Source: Thorsellia anophelis DSM 18579
Lineage (GTDB): Bacteria > Pseudomonadota > Gammaproteobacteria > Enterobacterales > Thorselliaceae
Assembly (NCBI RefSeq): GCF_900111395.1
Contig: NZ_FOHV01000017.1
Span: 1 to 53,905, forward strand
DNA length: 53,905 nt
Direction of reading: 5' to 3'
Below the pieces are notes generated by a model, which had not been told where the DNA came from, did no database searches, and saw nothing but the letters and a program-made list of their open reading frames with translations. Below are positions 10,363 through 18,945 of this stretch, piece by piece. The position numbers and the translations under genes were made by a program. Each line of letters begins with the position of its first letter. Position 1 is the stretch's first letter.

Positions 10363-11997
10363 ATGAAAAAAACACATAAAGTATATTTTAGCATTCTGAT
10401 TTACTTAAGTATAACCAAAGCATTTGCGCTAAACGGTGTAGGTTACAGCCCTAAAACAAAACCGGTTGAAGGTCATGCCCCTTATATGACTTCAATTGGT
10501 GGATATCAGGATCTTAATGATAGATTTATATACGACCTATTAGCCCAACCAGTCACATTTGTTGGTGCAACATTACATGTGCCAAGCTTTATTTGCGACA
10601 CTTACCCATTTCCGGATGATAATAATCTACTTATTCCGCCTTTTTTTAAATATTCAGATCAAGATGGCGATGCATGTGCATATGAACAAATACACAATGT
10701 TAAATGGTATATTCTAGATAGTGGCGATAAAAACTGGTTTTCTATCACAAGTTGGGATGAACTTAATGCAGTAGAAATTACAAATGAACAATTTCCAGGA
10801 AGCATTTTACCTCCAAATCCAAATAGCCCATCTAAATTTAGTAATGCTCTAGTAATACCTGAAGCTGCTTTAAATAAACGAATTGGGTTTGTTTATACGC
10901 CTATATCTCATACTGGTCTACCAAAATTCGGGCCACCCATTAAAGTCTGGGACTTAAATTACTATTGGGGGCAACAACCGAATAATATCGGAATTACGAT
11001 AAATGAATCAAATGTAGGAGAGCGTCTTCTTGCTAATAATGATTTTTCCGGAGGAGGTATCGTCAAACCCAATTATCAAAAACCTGAAATTATAAATTTA
11101 CGTATTGAGGGTACATTTATGCCAGGTGAAAGAATGAAAGCGGAATATGAATTTCTTACTAATAATGCTGGAGCGTTAGGAGATTATTCTCGTTTTTGGT
11201 GGGGGGAGAAAAATACAATTTCACAAGCCACGATTGATAATCCAACCTACTCATTAGAAAATATCTCTCCTATTATTACAGATTATGATGTTGGACATAC
11301 ATTAGAAGTTAGCGTACTTCCAATTACGTTTATTGAGCCGTACATCATGTTAGTAGGCCAAGCAGTTACAAGCCCACAAATATTTCATAAGCCATTTATC
11401 AGGAATTTAATAGTGGATTCACCTATTAAGCTAAGATCTCAACCTTCTGCAACTTATGAGTATGACTATTTGAATGCCACCCCTGGAAGTGATGTATCTA
11501 CATACTCCTGGCAGCTAATTGATTTTAATAATAGCAAACAAGAATTATTAAGAGGCACTATCACACAATCAGGTCTAGTTGATGCGGGTCCTAGAATCGA
11601 ACTTGACTATAATGGTAAAATACTTAGATTAGTGATGCAGCCTGAAGATATTAATTCAACTCGTGGAGATGAAGTATTTGCTGACGCGGAAATAGAACGG
11701 ATTGTGGGACTTGAAGTCATCACTTATACGCCAACACTTATAATTGGTAAAAGCATGACATCTGCATTAAGAGCTTCAGGCAACTTTTCAATGGGTTCAA
11801 TTGGAGAGGTGACTCATTTAGGGGAGTGGGAATCAACTGACCCAGATCTAATAATAGACATTAATGGTATTGCATCTTTAAGCCCAGCAGCGAATACGGA
11901 TAAAGAAGTGACTGTGAATTTTACCTATAGAAATTTAACAGCAAGCCTAATCATTACTATATTAACCCCTGAATCAGCCGCTGAAATTGAGCAATAA
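10363..11997 (+). CDS. Exported Ig-like repeat protein, copy 2 (function unknown)
   Basis: This 544-residue paralogue of the preceding gene has the same architecture: signal peptide (residues 1-22, ending KAFA), an N-terminal domain with SPKTKPVEGHAPYM and conserved cysteines (in FICDTYP and DACAYEQ), two Ig-like repeats, and a C-terminal BIG2-like domain (WESTDPDLI, GIASLSPAA). The two proteins align along their full length without large gaps, so a tandem duplication that took its promoter along is the simplest origin. Divergence is spread over the whole gene, so the duplication is not recent. AAGGAT precedes the ATG by about 11 bases. A good terminator follows. It is probably secreted to the periplasm or the surface; a link to the inverse autotransporter at 29991 is speculation. 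Confidence 0.8.
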   Translation: MKKTHKVYFSILIYLSITKAFALNGVGYSPKTKPVEGHAPYMTSIGGYQDLNDRFIYDLLAQPVTFVGATLHVPSFICDTYPFPDDNNLLIPPFFKYSDQDGDACAYEQIHNVKWYILDSGDKNWFSITSWDELNAVEITNEQFPGSILPPNPNSPSKFSNALVIPEAALNKRIGFVYTPISHTGLPKFGPPIKVWDLNYYWGQQPNNIGITINESNVGERLLANNDFSGGGIVKPNYQKPEIINLRIEGTFMPGERMKAEYEFLTNNAGALGDYSRFWWGEKNTISQATIDNPTYSLENISPIITDYDVGHTLEVSVLPITFIEPYIMLVGQAVTSPQIFHKPFIRNLIVDSPIKLRSQPSATYEYDYLNATPGSDVSTYSWQLIDFNNSKQELLRGTITQSGLVDAGPRIELDYNGKILRLVMQPEDINSTRGDEVFADAEIERIVGLEVITYTPTLIIGKSMTSALRASGNFSMGSIGEVTHLGEWESTDPDLIIDINGIASLSPAANTDKEVTVNFTYRNLTASLIITILTPESAAEIEQ

Positions 11998-12008
11998 TCA
12001 TTCCTCGA

Positions 12009-12054
12009 CTGATAGGCATTGATTAAACAAGGAATGCCTATCAGACAGTTTTTT
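12009..12054 (+). terminator. Intrinsic terminator after the second exported-protein gene
   Basis: A perfect 12-base stem (12009-12020 with 12033-12044) is followed by ACAG and six T. It lies 12 bases after the stop codon at 11997. Confidence 0.85.
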
Positions 12055-12202
12055 AAGCTTAACTAAAAACAAACCTTGAAACTTAGCAAAATAAAACAAT
12101 AAATTTGAATTCACCTTAAAACAAACTAGATATTAGGTAAAATAGGCTCATCAATAAGTTATAGTCAAGATCACCTATGTAATTTACCGATAAACATATT
12201 GG

Positions 12203-13537
12203 CTAAACTGTTTTAACACTTTGTTCCTGCAACGTTTCATATTTTTGTGCAATTGCCTCACTTATCTTCATGAAAGGTAGATATATTGCAGCACCTATGA
12301 ATATGAGCAGTAGTTGTAATAATACAGCTCGCCAGTCACCTGCCGTGGCTAAATAACCACTAATCAGAGGAGGTGTTGTCCATGGGATTAAGACCACTGT
12401 TTTACTGACCATCCCTAAAGCTGTTGCATAATAGGCAATAAGTGTACTGACAATTGGCACTCCCACAAATGGAATTATCATGGGTAAGTTAAACACTATT
12501 GGGAAACCAAAAATGACTGGTTCATTGATTTCAAACACGCTTGGTGCTGCAGCAACCTTAGCGACATTTCTAGAAGCTTTTGATTTTGAAAATAAGAAAA
12601 TAGCCAATAATAATGAGATAGTGCCACCAGTACCGCCCATTTGCGGATAAATTGTTTGAAAGCTACTGGTTAAAATATGTGGTATTTCCTGTCCAGCATT
12701 AAACGCAGCCACATTTTCATTCATATTTATTAGCATAAATGGATCTAATAAAGCCCCACTTAATACTGTTTGATGAATACCTAAAGTAAATAAGAAATTC
12801 CCTAAACTGTAGATTAATATATAGCCAAACAGACTTGTATTAACTGAACGTAACGGCTCTTGTATCCACTTGCCGATAAAACTAATTAGATCTGTTTCAA
12901 AACAAACTTTCAATAACGTTGCAAGTAATGCAAAAACACAAATTGTCAATATCGCTGGAATCATTATTGCGAATGACTTACCAACCTGTGGAGGAACATT
13001 TTCTCCTAACTTAATTTGTAGATTGCGCTTATTAAAGAAAATAAACAACTCTGTGCCTAGCAAACCTACAACAATACCACTAAACATACCTGCAGTACCA
13101 ATATTACTAAAAGCAATATACCCCCACATATTATGCACTTGACCATCAATTTGAATTGGAACTTGAAGCGGCATTAAAACGATTAAAATGCTTAATGCAA
13201 TTACGCTTGATGCTATCGGATTATCAAACCCTTTATTTTTAGACAGCATATATGCAATTGCAGGAGCAATTAGCAAAGAAGTTGATCCTAAAGTTGCATT
13301 TACTATCCCAGAACCAAAAACTTGGAAATTACTTAGTATAGATTGCTCATTCCCACCATCTATCATAGAAGCTATTGTTTTTGCTGTCCAAGGGAAAACA
13401 ACTGCATTCAATAACACCGCTATCCCAGCTAAAAAAAACAATGGCATTAGTAATGCAAATGCATCCCTAAGTGAACGTAAGTGTACTTGTCCACCTAATC
13501 TACCTGCAAAGATTGCAAAAGAATCTAATTTACTCAT
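12203..13537 (-). CDS. PTS permease IIC, cellobiose/lichenan type
   Basis: This 444-residue integral membrane protein belongs to the EIIC family of the lactose/cellobiose PTS group, which moves a beta-glucoside-type sugar across the inner membrane while it is phosphorylated. Start chosen at MSKLDSFAIFAGRLGGQ, behind GAGAGGTG; a 14-residue upstream extension is unlikely. About ten hydrophobic segments, the GGTGGT turn (about residue 290) and the substrate-site motif NEPVIFGFPIVFN (about 335) are visible. No IIA, IIB or phospho-glycosidase gene lies next to it, so it must borrow these from elsewhere or transport something else. The exact sugar cannot be read from the sequence. A CRP site lies about 215 bases upstream, so catabolite control is likely. 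Confidence 0.88.
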   Translation of the reverse strand: MSKLDSFAIFAGRLGGQVHLRSLRDAFALLMPLFFLAGIAVLLNAVVFPWTAKTIASMIDGGNEQSILSNFQVFGSGIVNATLGSTSLLIAPAIAYMLSKNKGFDNPIASSVIALSILIVLMPLQVPIQIDGQVHNMWGYIAFSNIGTAGMFSGIVVGLLGTELFIFFNKRNLQIKLGENVPPQVGKSFAIMIPAILTICVFALLATLLKVCFETDLISFIGKWIQEPLRSVNTSLFGYILIYSLGNFLFTLGIHQTVLSGALLDPFMLINMNENVAAFNAGQEIPHILTSSFQTIYPQMGGTGGTISLLLAIFLFSKSKASRNVAKVAAAPSVFEINEPVIFGFPIVFNLPMIIPFVGVPIVSTLIAYYATALGMVSKTVVLIPWTTPPLISGYLATAGDWRAVLLQLLLIFIGAAIYLPFMKISEAIAQKYETLQEQSVKTV

Positions 13538-13999
13538 TTTCACCTCTCTAATTAAGCTTGATTGGCATGGCATAATCAAAATCGTTTTATGTAATTAAAC
13601 AATAACGTTGACTTAGTTCTACGTTTATTGAGACTCAAGCGTGTTGTATTTTAATGATGAATTCTACTGAGTCCTTAGATAGTATAGCGATGCACTTCTA
13701 ATCTTGGATAGAACGGTGAGGCGCGAAATAGTTTCACATTGATATCAACATGTGATTCACATCACGAAGTAAGATAATAGTTTGAATTTACGAATTTGTT
13801 ACTATGAAATTAAGTATTAGTGAAAACCATTCTAGGCTGGAAAATTAATAAAACACTTACCATTTAGCTAAATATTATATCTGTCCATTAGTTATGGTTG
13901 ATATTGCAGCCCCTCCCAACACCGTCAAATAAACATTTTAAATTCAATCAACTAGGTAAGAACCACAATAAACAATAAGTTTAAATCAAATTTGCCTAA
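13538..13999. other. Upstream region of the PTS permease
   Basis: The 462-base gap holds the permease promoter region with the CRP-like site at 13751-13766. No gene or RNA is visible in the part next to gldA (about 13800-13999). Confidence 0.55.
13751..13766 (-). promoter_or_regulatory. CRP-binding site
   Basis: TGTGATTCACATCACG fits the CRP consensus TGTGA-N6-TCACA at nine of ten positions. It lies 214 bases upstream of the PTS permease start codon, in keeping with cAMP-CRP activation of a sugar transporter. The transcription start is not known. Confidence 0.65.
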
Positions 14000-15124
14000 C
14001 TATATACCTTTGGCATCCCTACCAATTTTATCTGCACTTAATATAGCCGCCACAACGCTTTCTGGTGTAACAGGAAATGGCATTGAATGAATAGATTCTT
14101 CGGGTAAACACGCTTTTTTGGCAACCTCATAAAGTTCATTTTGAGTATATTGGGTGACGCCAATGTCCTCTAAACAAACTGGCAATCCAACCAATAGGCA
14201 AAAATCGATCACCTCATCGAGCTCATCAAGCGGTGCATTTTCTAGTACTAACTGAACAATTGTACCAAACGCCACCTTCTCGCCATGATAAAATTTATGC
14301 GTCCCTTCAAGTACAGTTAGTCCATTGTGTATCGCATGTGCCGCTGCAAGACCCCCACTTTCAAATCCTAGTCCCGACAGTAAAATATTTGTTTCTATAA
14401 TATTTTCAAGTGCAGGTGTCACGGTATTTAATTCACAAGCCACTTTAGCTTTATAGCCTTCTTCAAGTAAAGTTTCATAACAAAGCTCTGCAAGACCTAA
14501 TGCTGTTTTTGTTGCTTTTGCTGGAGGTGCTTTACCTTCACGAAACCCCATAGGAAGGCCAGCATTCACATTCGCAAACGCACTTGACGATGCTCTTGCT
14601 TCAAAATAAGTTGACAGTGAATCCCCCATACCAGCTACTAAAAATCTCACAGGCGCTTTTGCTATTACAGTAGTATCGATTAACACTAAACTTGGACTTG
14701 CGTGGTAAGCGTAGCTTTCGAAATTCCCCTCTTTTGTATAAATAACTGATGAGTGGCTTGTGGGAGCATCGGTAGATGCTATCGTTGGGATAATAATCAA
14801 AGGCTGACCTTTGGCAACTGATTTCGCAGTATCTAACGCCTTACCGCCACCTAATCCAACTATACACGCACATTGACTCTCTTTTGCTAACTGACTTAGT
14901 CTGTCAATTTCAGCTTGTGTACATTCTCCTTCAAAGGCACCTTCGATAACCTTCACAGAAAATTGTTCAATTGTTTTATCGAGTGACTCTCTTACCCTTG
15001 CAACATCATCAGGATGTGATATAAGAAGCGCTGACTTACCATATGCACTGATAAAATAGCCTAAATTTAATAACTCATTCTCACCTTGGACATATTTACT
15101 TGGACTGATAAATGCTCTTCTCAT
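14000..15124 (-). CDS. gldA: Glycerol dehydrogenase
   Basis: This 374-residue protein is an NAD-dependent, metal-containing alcohol dehydrogenase of the GldA branch, which interconverts glycerol and dihydroxyacetone. It matches E. coli GldA over the whole length. The NAD-binding GLGGGKALDTAK motif (about residues 91-102) and the PTIASTDAP stretch (about 113-121) are present. The metal ligands are seen as the Asp in GMGDS (about 169) and the two His in AAHAIHNGL and HKFYHGEKV. It is transcribed toward the PTS permease but 460 bases away, so probably separately. Upstream it is divergent from a small secreted-protein gene. No dihydroxyacetone kinase gene is nearby. Confidence 0.92.
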   Translation of the reverse strand: MRRAFISPSKYVQGENELLNLGYFISAYGKSALLISHPDDVARVRESLDKTIEQFSVKVIEGAFEGECTQAEIDRLSQLAKESQCACIVGLGGGKALDTAKSVAKGQPLIIIPTIASTDAPTSHSSVIYTKEGNFESYAYHASPSLVLIDTTVIAKAPVRFLVAGMGDSLSTYFEARASSSAFANVNAGLPMGFREGKAPPAKATKTALGLAELCYETLLEEGYKAKVACELNTVTPALENIIETNILLSGLGFESGGLAAAHAIHNGLTVLEGTHKFYHGEKVAFGTIVQLVLENAPLDELDEVIDFCLLVGLPVCLEDIGVTQYTQNELYEVAKKACLPEESIHSMPFPVTPESVVAAILSADKIGRDAKGI

Positions 15125-15355
15125 TATAATACTCCCGATTATTGTGTACGATTTGATGATTTTTTAAAAATTCACCTTTTATTAGTAAAATAAACACACT
15201 AACTTTTAAAATCACTCTAAAAGTAGATTGTAGGTATAACAGATTAAAAAGAATATGTAGATTAATTTTACATATACTTTAACTTATTATTACAAGGCAC
15301 TAAAATAACCAAATGGTATTACCTAAACTAACTCTTTTATTACTCAGGACTTTCA

Positions 15356-15793
15356 ATGAAATCTAAACTATTATGCACACTTGTTTTACTTTTGCCCATT
15401 TTAAGCGTCCATGCAGAACCAACCTGCCCATTAATGGAAGGGACTCAAATTATTATAGGAGCCTCTCAAGAAGTATTTTCTTCAAAAAATAGTGGAGTAA
15501 AAAAGGAAGAACTACTAAAACAACTAAGTAACAACCCTCAAGCTGAGAAATACATACCGCTTTTAACTGAAATCGTAAACGAGATCTATCAACTCGACGC
15601 GCTTAACCCAAAAATCTATGCAGCTTATAGAACAGAATTGTGTTTCGCAGAACAAAAATATGAAACAGAAGTTAAACAAATTGATTTTAGTAAAGCTAGT
15701 CCTCTACTTAAAGCATGTGAGTCTGACTCAAATCCTACTGTTTGTGCGATGAAAGTAGTACACAAAATCTCATCAATTCCTGAATCGTTATAA
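15356..15793 (+). CDS. Small secreted protein, four cysteines (unknown)
   Basis: I do not recognise this 145-residue protein. It has a clear signal peptide (MKSKLLCTLVLLLPILSVHA, cleavage before EP). The mature part is mostly helical by composition and has four cysteines (in TCPL, ELCF, KACES and TVCAM) that could form two disulfides in the periplasm. CAGGAC precedes the ATG by 6 bases, and a long hairpin terminator follows, so it is a single-gene unit, divergent from gldA. No lipobox or membrane anchor is seen. Function unknown. Confidence 0.75.
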   Translation: MKSKLLCTLVLLLPILSVHAEPTCPLMEGTQIIIGASQEVFSSKNSGVKKEELLKQLSNNPQAEKYIPLLTEIVNEIYQLDALNPKIYAAYRTELCFAEQKYETEVKQIDFSKASPLLKACESDSNPTVCAMKVVHKISSIPESL

Positions 15794-15844
15794 TTTAGTA
15801 TCAGCTTAGGTATGATTAAATAGCCCTGCAGATAAATACCTAAA

Positions 15845-15884
15845 TTAAGAAGTCTTTTCGTTAATAAACGCAAAGACTTCTTAA
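15845..15884. terminator. Bidirectional hairpin terminator
   Basis: A perfect 13-base stem (15845-15857 with 15872-15884) sits between the convergent genes at 15356 and malK, about 50 bases after the former's stop and 60 bases after the malK stop. It is followed on the plus strand by GAATTTT. It probably serves both directions. Confidence 0.7.
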
Positions 15885-15945
15885 GAATTTTAACATTAAT
15901 AACAATCAAATAGTTTAAGTTAAGACAGTATCATTTTAGGTCAAC

Positions 15946-17061
15946 TTATACACCTAATTCTTTATGCTGCCTTCTGCAAGCTGTTCCATCTTCTTTAAAA
16001 ATATGGCAACGATGTAAAGGCAATCCAACTGAGAATGTGACACCCTCTTCAACTAAAACCACATCGTTTTGACGGTATACTAATTGCTGTTTAATAGATG
16101 GAATCTCAAGGTGGATTTGCGTTTCATTTCCAAGCTGTTCAACAACCAGAACATTGCCATCTAAAGTAACATCAGCTTCGTAGGCCGGTACTAAATGCTC
16201 TGGTCTTATTCCTAAAGACACCATGGAACCTATGGTTACACCATCGCCATCTACTGGAATCCATACTTTTTGAGCATTCGCATTTGGAAGCTCAACCTCA
16301 ATTTGCTTTGACTCTACCGCCGTTACTTTGACTGGGAAAAAGTTCATTTTAGGTGATCCGATAAAACCAGCAACGAATCGGTTCTGAGGATAATGGTATA
16401 ACTCAAGCGGTTTACCAATTTGTGCAATATATCCAGCATCTAAAACAACAATTTTATCAGCAAGTGTCATCGCCTCAACTTGATCATGAGTTACATAGAT
16501 CATTGTTCTTTTTAATCTTTTGTGTAGTCTTGATATTTCAATCCTCATTTGCACGCGAAGCCCAGCATCTAAATTTGATAAAGGCTCATCTAACAAAAAG
16601 ACTCTTGGCTCTGCAACAAGTGTACGACCTATCGCCACACGTTGTCTTTGACCACCAGAAAGCTCCTTAGGTTTCCTTTTAAGCAAGTGTTTTAATTGCA
16701 AAATCTCAGCAACCTGACTGACTTTAGGTTCAAACACTTGCTTTTTTTGACCTGCAAGTTTCAAGCCAAAAGACATATTCTCTTCTACGCTCAGATGTGG
16801 ATATAATGCATACGATTGAAATACCATACCAATATCCCGCTCAGCTGGTGGTACTTCATTCATTCTTACACCATCGATAGTCAATTCACCGGTTGTGATA
16901 TCTTCAAGACCAGCAATCATTCTAAGTAATGTTGACTTACCACATCCAGAAGGACCGACAAATACAACAAACTCTCCATCCTCAATTTCCATATTGATAT
17001 TTTTGGAAATATGTATTTCACCAAATGACTTCCCAACATCTTTTAAAACGACCCTAGCCAT
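15946..17061 (-). CDS. malK: Maltose/maltodextrin ABC transporter ATPase
   Basis: This is the ATP-hydrolysing subunit of the MalEFGK2 importer. With the start at [13 protein letters not shown] (GGGAG upstream) it has 371 residues, the length of E. coli MalK. Walker [10 protein letters not shown] is at residues 36-44, the Q-loop at about 82, signature LSGGQRQR near 135, Walker [13 protein letters not shown] near 154-165 and the switch His in YVTHDQ near 192. The C-terminal TOBE/regulatory domain (about 240-371), which in E. coli binds MalT and EIIA-Glc, is present. The gene is divergent from malE across a 444-base promoter region. Confidence 0.95.
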   Translation of the reverse strand: MARVVLKDVGKSFGEIHISKNINMEIEDGEFVVFVGPSGCGKSTLLRMIAGLEDITTGELTIDGVRMNEVPPAERDIGMVFQSYALYPHLSVEENMSFGLKLAGQKKQVFEPKVSQVAEILQLKHLLKRKPKELSGGQRQRVAIGRTLVAEPRVFLLDEPLSNLDAGLRVQMRIEISRLHKRLKRTMIYVTHDQVEAMTLADKIVVLDAGYIAQIGKPLELYHYPQNRFVAGFIGSPKMNFFPVKVTAVESKQIEVELPNANAQKVWIPVDGDGVTIGSMVSLGIRPEHLVPAYEADVTLDGNVLVVEQLGNETQIHLEIPSIKQQLVYRQNDVVLVEEGVTFSVGLPLHRCHIFKEDGTACRRQHKELGV

Positions 17062-17505
17062 GTAAACTCCCGTTATCAATCATCAAAGTAGAATTTTGTG
17101 TTCGACTACATTAAATCAGCGTGTTCATTATCTACAGATTATAAAATGCGTACAGACATATGAAACACTAATTTGCAAATTTATCAATAAAAATTTAATT
17201 AAATCCAACTAAATTTCATTTTTGTGAGCTTGTTCATAGAACTTATTTCTAAAACTGCACTATCATTCAGTAGTAATGATTGTACTACTACTTACTTATT
17301 AGTGCCTATTTAAGTATATATTACTAAATATGACAATTTTTTGATTTAGATTAGTGACAGACCGCACATTTTAGTATTTATTAGCATCTGTCTATTTTAA
17401 TCAATAAATGCTATGTTTTGTTCTTTGCTGTAATTTTTATTTTTTGTTGTTTATAGATAATTGTTAAAAACACATTCTGTTAACCCTATATTGAGGAATA
17501 TGACT
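17062..17505. promoter_or_regulatory. Divergent malK-malE promoter region
   Basis: The 444-base gap separates malK (minus) and malE (plus) and must hold both promoters. A CRP-like site is at 17223-17238 (TGTGA, 6 bases, TCATA). I looked for MalT boxes (GGATGA core) on both strands and found none, unlike the E. coli malK-malE region. No gene is visible. Confidence 0.6.
17223..17238. promoter_or_regulatory. CRP-like site between malK and malE
   Basis: TGTGAGCTTGTTCATA matches TGTGA-N6-TCACA with one mismatch in the second half. Its central position between the divergent genes is where CRP acts in E. coli. Sequence match only. Confidence 0.45.
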
Positions 17506-18699
17506 ATGATGAAAAAATCTCTAAAAACATTAACATTCGCAATTTCTTTAGCGATATCTGGTTCAGCGCTTGCTGCAATAGAAGAAGGAAAATTGGTTAT
17601 TTGGATTAATGGTGATAAAGGTTACAACGGTCTTGCAGAAGTAGGCAAAAAATTTGAAGCTGAAACGGGCGTACCCGTTATTGTGGAACATCCTGATAAA
17701 TTAGAAGAAAAATACCCGCAAATGGCAGCAACAGGTGATGGTCCAGACATTATTATCTGGGCACATGATCGTTTTGGTGGGTATGCTGAATCAGGATTAC
17801 TAGCTGAAGTAAATCCATCAGCTGAATTTAAAGATAAAATCGTACCATTTGCATGGGATGCTGTTAAATTTAACAGTAAAACTATTGCTTACCCGATTGC
17901 AATTGAGTCCTTATCATTAATTTATAATAAGGATATTGTGCCTGAAGCCCCTAAAACATGGGAAGAGCTAGTGGCACTTGATGCTGAACTTAAGAAACAA
18001 AATAAAAGTGCTATCATGTTTAACTTACAAGAGCCTTACTTTACATGGCCACTCATTGCAGCTGCAGGCGGGTACGCATTTAAACCAACCGCAGAAGGTT
18101 TTGATACAAATGATATAGGTGTAAACTCAGAAGGCGCTAAAGCTGGCCTACAGTTCTTATCTGAAATGATTAAAGGCAACATGATGAGTGCTGATGTTGA
18201 CTATTCAATTGCAGAAGCAGCTTTTAACAAAGGTGATGTTGCTTTAACCATTAATGGTCCATGGGCTTGGTCAAATATGGACCAAACTGGTGTCAATTAT
18301 GGCGTGGCTGTCTTACCTACTTTCCAAGGTAATCCCTCAAAACCATTCGTTGGTGTGATGAGTGCAGGGATTAATGCTGCGAGTCCAAATAAAGATTTAG
18401 CGGTTGAGTTTTTAGAAAACTTCTTCATCACCGATGAAGGATTAGCTGCAGTTAATAATGATAAACCATTAGGTGCTGTTGCTCTTAAAACTTTCCAAGC
18501 TGAATTAGAAAAAGATGCACGTATTGCAGCGACTATGCAAAATGCTCAAAATGGTGAAATTATGCCTAACATTCCACAAATGGCTGCATTTTGGTATGCG
18601 ACTCGTAATGCAGTCTTAAATGTAATCAATAATAAACAAAACGTAGAAGAAGCGGCTAATGACGCAGCAGACCGTATTCGTCGTGGTGTTACTGAATAA
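17506..18699 (+). CDS. malE: Maltose/maltodextrin-binding periplasmic protein
   Basis: MalE captures maltose and maltodextrins in the periplasm and delivers them to MalFGK2. The start is placed at [11 protein letters not shown], 9 bases after GAGG, giving 397 residues as in E. coli (396); a TTG-initiated frame 15 codons longer has no signal-peptide logic. Signal peptide residues 1-23, cleaved after SGSALA; the mature protein begins [19 protein letters not shown] as in MalE. Other signature stretches are [18 protein letters not shown] and [15 protein letters not shown]. It heads malE-malF-malG. Two hairpins follow in the malE-malF gap, which may raise malE expression relative to malFG by stabilising its message. 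Confidence 0.95.
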   Translation: MMKKSLKTLTFAISLAISGSALAAIEEGKLVIWINGDKGYNGLAEVGKKFEAETGVPVIVEHPDKLEEKYPQMAATGDGPDIIIWAHDRFGGYAESGLLAEVNPSAEFKDKIVPFAWDAVKFNSKTIAYPIAIESLSLIYNKDIVPEAPKTWEELVALDAELKKQNKSAIMFNLQEPYFTWPLIAAAGGYAFKPTAEGFDTNDIGVNSEGAKAGLQFLSEMIKGNMMSADVDYSIAEAAFNKGDVALTINGPWAWSNMDQTGVNYGVAVLPTFQGNPSKPFVGVMSAGINAASPNKDLAVEFLENFFITDEGLAAVNNDKPLGAVALKTFQAELEKDARIAATMQNAQNGEIMPNIPQMAAFWYATRNAVLNVINNKQNVEEAANDAADRIRRGVTE

Positions 18700-18712
18700 A
18701 CAAACTAAATAA

Positions 18713-18745
18713 CCCCTATTTCATTTAATTTTGATGCTATAGGGG
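18713..18745 (+). repeat. Hairpin after malE
   Basis: CCCCTAT (18713-18719) pairs with ATAGGGG (18739-18745), right after the malE stop. With the stronger hairpin at 18760 it resembles the stabilising or attenuating structures found between malE and malF in enterobacteria. No T-run follows. Confidence 0.5.
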
Positions 18746-18759
18746 GATGATTGTAGTGC

Positions 18760-18794
18760 CCGTAACCTAAATATGATAATAATTTAGGTTACGG
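18760..18794 (+). repeat. Perfect 13-bp hairpin in the malE-malF gap
   Basis: Bases 18760-18772 and 18782-18794 are exact reverse complements with a 9-base loop. As no T-run follows, partial termination or protection of the malE message from 3' decay is more likely than full termination. Confidence 0.65.
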
Positions 18795-18945
18795 ATTAAT
18801 ATTAATAATGCTTAGTTGATCAACTGACTAATCTACATCGCACTTGAATAATATCATTACAAATTTTAAAGTTATATTAATTAATTGGTAATATCACATT
18901 GAACTAAGATAAAATGTTCTGTTGTGACAAAACAGACACAACTCA

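Noticed and set aside
12870-13598. Plus-strand open frames opposite the PTS permease gene
   Set aside because: The minus strand encodes a full IIC permease with family motifs; the opposite frames are shadows.
17062-17505. MalT boxes in the mal promoter region
   Set aside because: No GGATGA or its complement was found on reading the gap.
18918-18942. Small inverted repeats (GTTGTG/CACAAC and TCTGTT/AACAGA) just before malF as an operator
   Set aside because: They are only 6 bases each and overlap each other; no known regulator site fits.
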